Below are positions 22,641-25,173 of a stretch of 25,173 bases of DNA, piece by piece. The position numbers were made by a program, and so were the translations under genes. The notes beneath the pieces were generated by a model that was not told where the DNA came from, did not search any database, and saw only the letters and a list, made by a program, of their open reading frames with translations. Origin of the DNA: an uncultured Bacteroidota bacterium (GTDB taxonomy: Bacteria; Bacteroidota; Bacteroidia; Flavobacteriales; UA16); contig CACHDD010000011.1 of assembly GCA_902578505.1 (NCBI GenBank), positions 1-25,173 of the forward strand, written 5' to 3'. Position 1 is the first letter of the stretch, and each line of letters opens with the position of its first letter.

Positions 22641-23338
22641 TAAGAAGTTTATTAGCTGTCATTTATACTTTGTTTTGGTGTGGTTTGGCTGTAATCACGC
22701 TGATGATCTTCCCTAGGAGTGCAGAGTTTGTATTAATGCAATATGCCAAAAGATTTTGGTCTACACCCATGCTTAGATGGATTATAGGAGCACCAATTGA
22801 AGTTGAGATCAGTCCTAAAGCAGCAGAATTCTTTGATTCCAATAAAGGCGCTATTTTAATGTCCAATCATTCAAGTGATTTGGATATAACGGCATGTTTT
22901 GTGGCATGTCCCACTCCTATTGTTTTTCTTTCAAAGGCAAGTATTCGAAAGGTTCCTTTATTAGGCGAAGCAAATGCAAGAGTAGGCACAGTATTCGTTG
23001 AAAGAGGAAACAAAGAGTCATCTCTAAAGGCAATTAGAACTCTAGTTAACACAGTCAAAAACGGCAGATCTGTCGTTGTATACCCAGAGGGAACTAGATC
23101 AAAAACTGGAGAAATACTTCCGTTTAAAAAGGGTGGATTTCATTTAGCAGTGCAGGCTAAAGCACCAGTTATTCCAATGCATATTTCTGGAACGCATAAG
23201 AGATTGCCACCAAAAGGAATTAAGTTAATCAAGCAAAAGGAACCAATTTTTGTAAAATTTGGAGACCCAATTATTTCTGATAACGTTGACGAATTAAGGG
23301 ACTTGACGTACAACGCCGTCTGCGAGCTTAGAGGCTAA
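22637..23338 (+). CDS. 1-acyl-sn-glycerol-3-phosphate acyltransferase (PlsC-like)
   Basis: Acyltransferase expected to acylate lysophosphatidic acid at the inner membrane during phospholipid synthesis. It has 233 residues. The N-terminal hydrophobic stretch (about 3-25, SLLAVIYTLFWCGLAVITL) is a membrane anchor. The catalytic motif is NHSSDLD (HX4D: H78, D83). FVERGN (120-125) and the binding motif PEGTRS (150-155) follow, with PVIPMHISGT later. Substrate could instead be another lysophospholipid or aminolipid, because the family is broad. It overlaps rluE by 4 nt at its start. Its 3' end overlaps the convergent fadH coding region by 45 nt. Confidence 0.88.
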   Translation: MIRSLLAVIYTLFWCGLAVITLMIFPRSAEFVLMQYAKRFWSTPMLRWIIGAPIEVEISPKAAEFFDSNKGAILMSNHSSDLDITACFVACPTPIVFLSKASIRKVPLLGEANARVGTVFVERGNKESSLKAIRTLVNTVKNGRSVVVYPEGTRSKTGEILPFKKGGFHLAVQAKAPVIPMHISGTHKRLPPKGIKLIKQKEPIFVKFGDPIISDNVDELRDLTYNAVCELRG

Positions 23339-25173
23339 TTCTAATCCTTCACGAATTGCTCTTTGGGCGTCAAGCCCTCTTGCAAGCTTTGCCCCACCAA
23401 TTAAGTGGACATGCATTCCTTTTGCAATTAGAGGATCTGCAAGGGGTGCAAAAGGAATTTGGCCAGCACAAACCACAACGTTATCAACGTCCAAGATTAC
23501 ATCCCCCTTATCTGGGTGAATAATGTGAAGACCTTGGTCATCAAGCTTGTTATACTTAATTCCACCCCATGCTACAACACCTCTGTTTTTAAGAGTTAGT
23601 CTATGAATCCATCCCGTAGTTTTACCAAGCTTTCTCCCTGGCTTACCTGGACTTCTTTGTAATAAATGAATCTTCCTTGATGACGTTGTACGTCTTGAAT
23701 GAGTTAATCCACCTCTAAGGTTGAGATTAAGGTCAATACCCCAAGACTTAGCAAATCCCTTTTTATCGCTATCATGAGTTAAATAATCTGCAACGTCAAA
23801 GCCAATTCCGCCGGCACCAATAATTACTACCTTCTCTCCAACATCAATCCTTTCATTTAGGACGTCTAAATATGTTACAACTTCTGGCCTGTCTGCTCCC
23901 TCAATATTAAAAGGTTTTGGTTTAACACCAGATGCAATTACAATATGTTTGTAGTTGTGAGTTGCAATCATTGATACACCAACCTCTGTATTTAACTGAA
24001 TATTTACTCCAAGAGACTTTAGTCTGTTAGTGAAATATCTTATTGTTTCATCAAATTCAGTCTTACCTGGAATCTTTTTGGCTACGTTAAACTGACCACC
24101 TAATTTTGATGACTTTTCATATAAAGTTACACTGAAGCCCAAATGCGCCAATTCTGATGCACAACTCAAACCCGCAGGACCTCCTCCAACTACAGCAACA
24201 CTAATGTTGTTTGGCTTATATGTTTTATGAATACTTGGCCAGTTGCCTTCATTACATGCCCTTGGGTTAACTAAGCATGATGCTGTCTTTTTTTCGAACA
24301 AATGGTCTAAACAAGCTTGATTGCATCCAATACATGTATTGATATTGTCAGTGTCTCCTTTCTTTGATTTTAAAATAATATGAGAGTCTGCTAAGAAAGG
24401 CCTTGCCATTGAAATCATATCCGCGCAGCCTTCTTGTAATGCCTTTTCACATTCAACTGGGTCGTTAAATCTGTTTGTTGTGATTAGTGGGATACTCACT
24501 TTTCCCATTAGTTTCTTGGTAACAAATGAAAAACCGCCTCGAGGCACCATGGTAGCAATTGTTGGTATTCTAGCCTCATGCCATCCTATTCCAGTATTAA
24601 TTACATCAGCACCGGATGATTCAATTTTAACAGCTAATTTCTCTACTTCAGCCCAATCTGATCCTTCAGCAACTAAGTCAAGCATGCTAAGCCTGAACAT
24701 AATTATAAAATCTGGGCCAATCTCCTCTCTAATTCGCTTTACGATTTCAATGGGAAATTTTATTCTATTTTCAAAAGAACCTCCCCATTCGTCTGTTCTT
24801 TTATTTGTTTCTGATGCAATAAACTCATTGATTAAATAGCCTTCAGAACCCATTACTTCTACTCCATCATAACCAGCTTTTTGGGCAAGTTTTGCTGAAT
24901 TAACGTAATCGTTGATAGTTTTTCTGACACCTCTTGAGCTTAATGCTTTGGGCTTAAACTTATTTATTGGAGCTTTAATTGCAGATGGAGCAACACAAAA
25001 AGGCGTGTAAGCATACCTTCCTGCATGAAGGATTTGCATGATAATCTTCCCACCTTCATTATGCACGGCTTCAGTTATAAGCTTGTGTTTTCTAACATGA
25101 AGGAAGTTTGACATTCTTGAACCTCCAAATACTGTAACTCCAGCCCTATTAGGAGAAATCCCTCCAGTTACAA
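23294..25173 (-). CDS. fadH: 2,4-dienoyl-CoA reductase (NADPH), FadH-type, 5' end outside window
   Basis: Iron-sulfur flavoenzyme that reduces 2,4-dienoyl-CoA in the oxidation of unsaturated fatty acids. The frame stays open from the ATG at 25114 to the window edge and encodes TGGISPNRAGVTVFGG there, so about 50 N-terminal residues are missing and the ATG is internal. Order: an FMN-binding TIM barrel (ILHAGRY, GYDGVEVMGSEGYLINEF, SMARPFLAD); a 4Fe-4S site CIGCNQAC plus CLVNPRAC; an FAD domain with VVGGGPAGLSCASELAHLG; and an NAD(P) domain with VVIIGAGGIGFDVADYL. Related enoate reductases share this layout; the HAGRY and EGYLINEF context favours FadH. The last 45 nt overlap the plsC-like gene antisense. 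Confidence 0.92.
   Translation of the reverse strand, partial: VTGGISPNRAGVTVFGGSRMSNFLHVRKHKLITEAVHNEGGKIIMQILHAGRYAYTPFCVAPSAIKAPINKFKPKALSSRGVRKTINDYVNSAKLAQKAGYDGVEVMGSEGYLINEFIASETNKRTDEWGGSFENRIKFPIEIVKRIREEIGPDFIIMFRLSMLDLVAEGSDWAEVEKLAVKIESSGADVINTGIGWHEARIPTIATMVPRGGFSFVTKKLMGKVSIPLITTNRFNDPVECEKALQEGCADMISMARPFLADSHIILKSKKGDTDNINTCIGCNQACLDHLFEKKTASCLVNPRACNEGNWPSIHKTYKPNNISVAVVGGGPAGLSCASELAHLGFSVTLYEKSSKLGGQFNVAKKIPGKTEFDETIRYFTNRLKSLGVNIQLNTEVGVSMIATHNYKHIVIASGVKPKPFNIEGADRPEVVTYLDVLNERIDVGEKVVIIGAGGIGFDVADYLTHDSDKKGFAKSWGIDLNLNLRGGLTHSRRTTSSRKIHLLQRSPGKPGRKLGKTTGWIHRLTLKNRGVVAWGGIKYNKLDDQGLHIIHPDKGDVILDVDNVVVCAGQIPFAPLADPLIAKGMHVHLIGGAKLARGLDAQRAIREGLELASKLADGVVRQVP

Noticed and set aside
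23365..23377. Small GGGC/GCCC hairpin past the plsC-like stop as a terminator
   Set aside because: Only a 4-bp stem without a T-tract; too weak to call.

Overview
The window looks like chromosomal DNA of a marine-type Bacteroidota bacterium, probably in or near Flavobacteriales. It is AT-rich and densely packed. Two secreted proteins end in type IX secretion (T9SS) sorting domains, transketolase is encoded as two subunits, and RNase P RNA is present. At least nine promoters match the Bacteroidota -7 box TAnnTTTG, many only 15-35 nt from a start codon. There is no phage, IS, CRISPR or plasmid signature. This is an ordinary core-genome stretch with some unusual local architecture.

Layout. (1) 1-1853, plus: the 3' two-fifths of clpC, overlapping a small FtsB/DivIC-type division gene. 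(2) 1850-3368, minus: ychF followed by a secreted NTF2/SnoaL-like protein. (3) 3514-6775, plus: transketolase N-subunit, a secreted von Willebrand A protein, and transketolase C-subunit. (4) 6781-8261, minus: a DUF6913-like gene and dapA. (5) 8312-8854, plus: an LPP20-like lipoprotein. (6) 8843-10462, minus: ilvE and msrA. (7) 10584-15352, minus: pyrR-pyrB-STAS-(T9SS protein)-rnz as one compact run, then a NarL-type response regulator with its own promoter. (8) 15430-17508, minus: rpsA (ribosomal protein S1) with a roughly 100-nt leader and a clear terminator. (9) 17645-19288, minus: a secreted protein with three lamin-tail domains. (10) 19372-21000, plus: pruA. (11) 21001-21561, minus: a small basic protein of unknown function. 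(12) about 21661-21993, minus: rnpB. (13) 22050-23338, plus: rluE-like and plsC-like genes. (14) 23294-window end, minus: fadH, cut at its 5' end.

Themes. Metabolism covers the pentose phosphate pathway (transketolase), lysine/peptidoglycan precursor synthesis (dapA), branched-chain amino acids (ilvE), pyrimidines (pyrR, pyrB), proline catabolism (pruA), phospholipid synthesis (plsC) and unsaturated fatty acid oxidation (fadH). Information processing covers S1, RNase P, RNase Z, YchF and an rRNA pseudouridine synthase. RNase P and RNase Z, which mature opposite ends of tRNA, are both here but in separate units.

No wholly new multi-gene system is evident. The points most worth a second look are: the vWA gene wedged inside the split transketolase operon; a terminator-like hairpin inside the first codons of rnz; terminator-like hairpins inside the 3' coding ends of genes facing convergent neighbours; a probably leaderless pyrR promoter next to the rpsA terminator; a repeat-containing rpsA leader; and back-to-back rnpB/rluE promoters. 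There is no gene-free stretch above 300 nt except the one occupied by rnpB.
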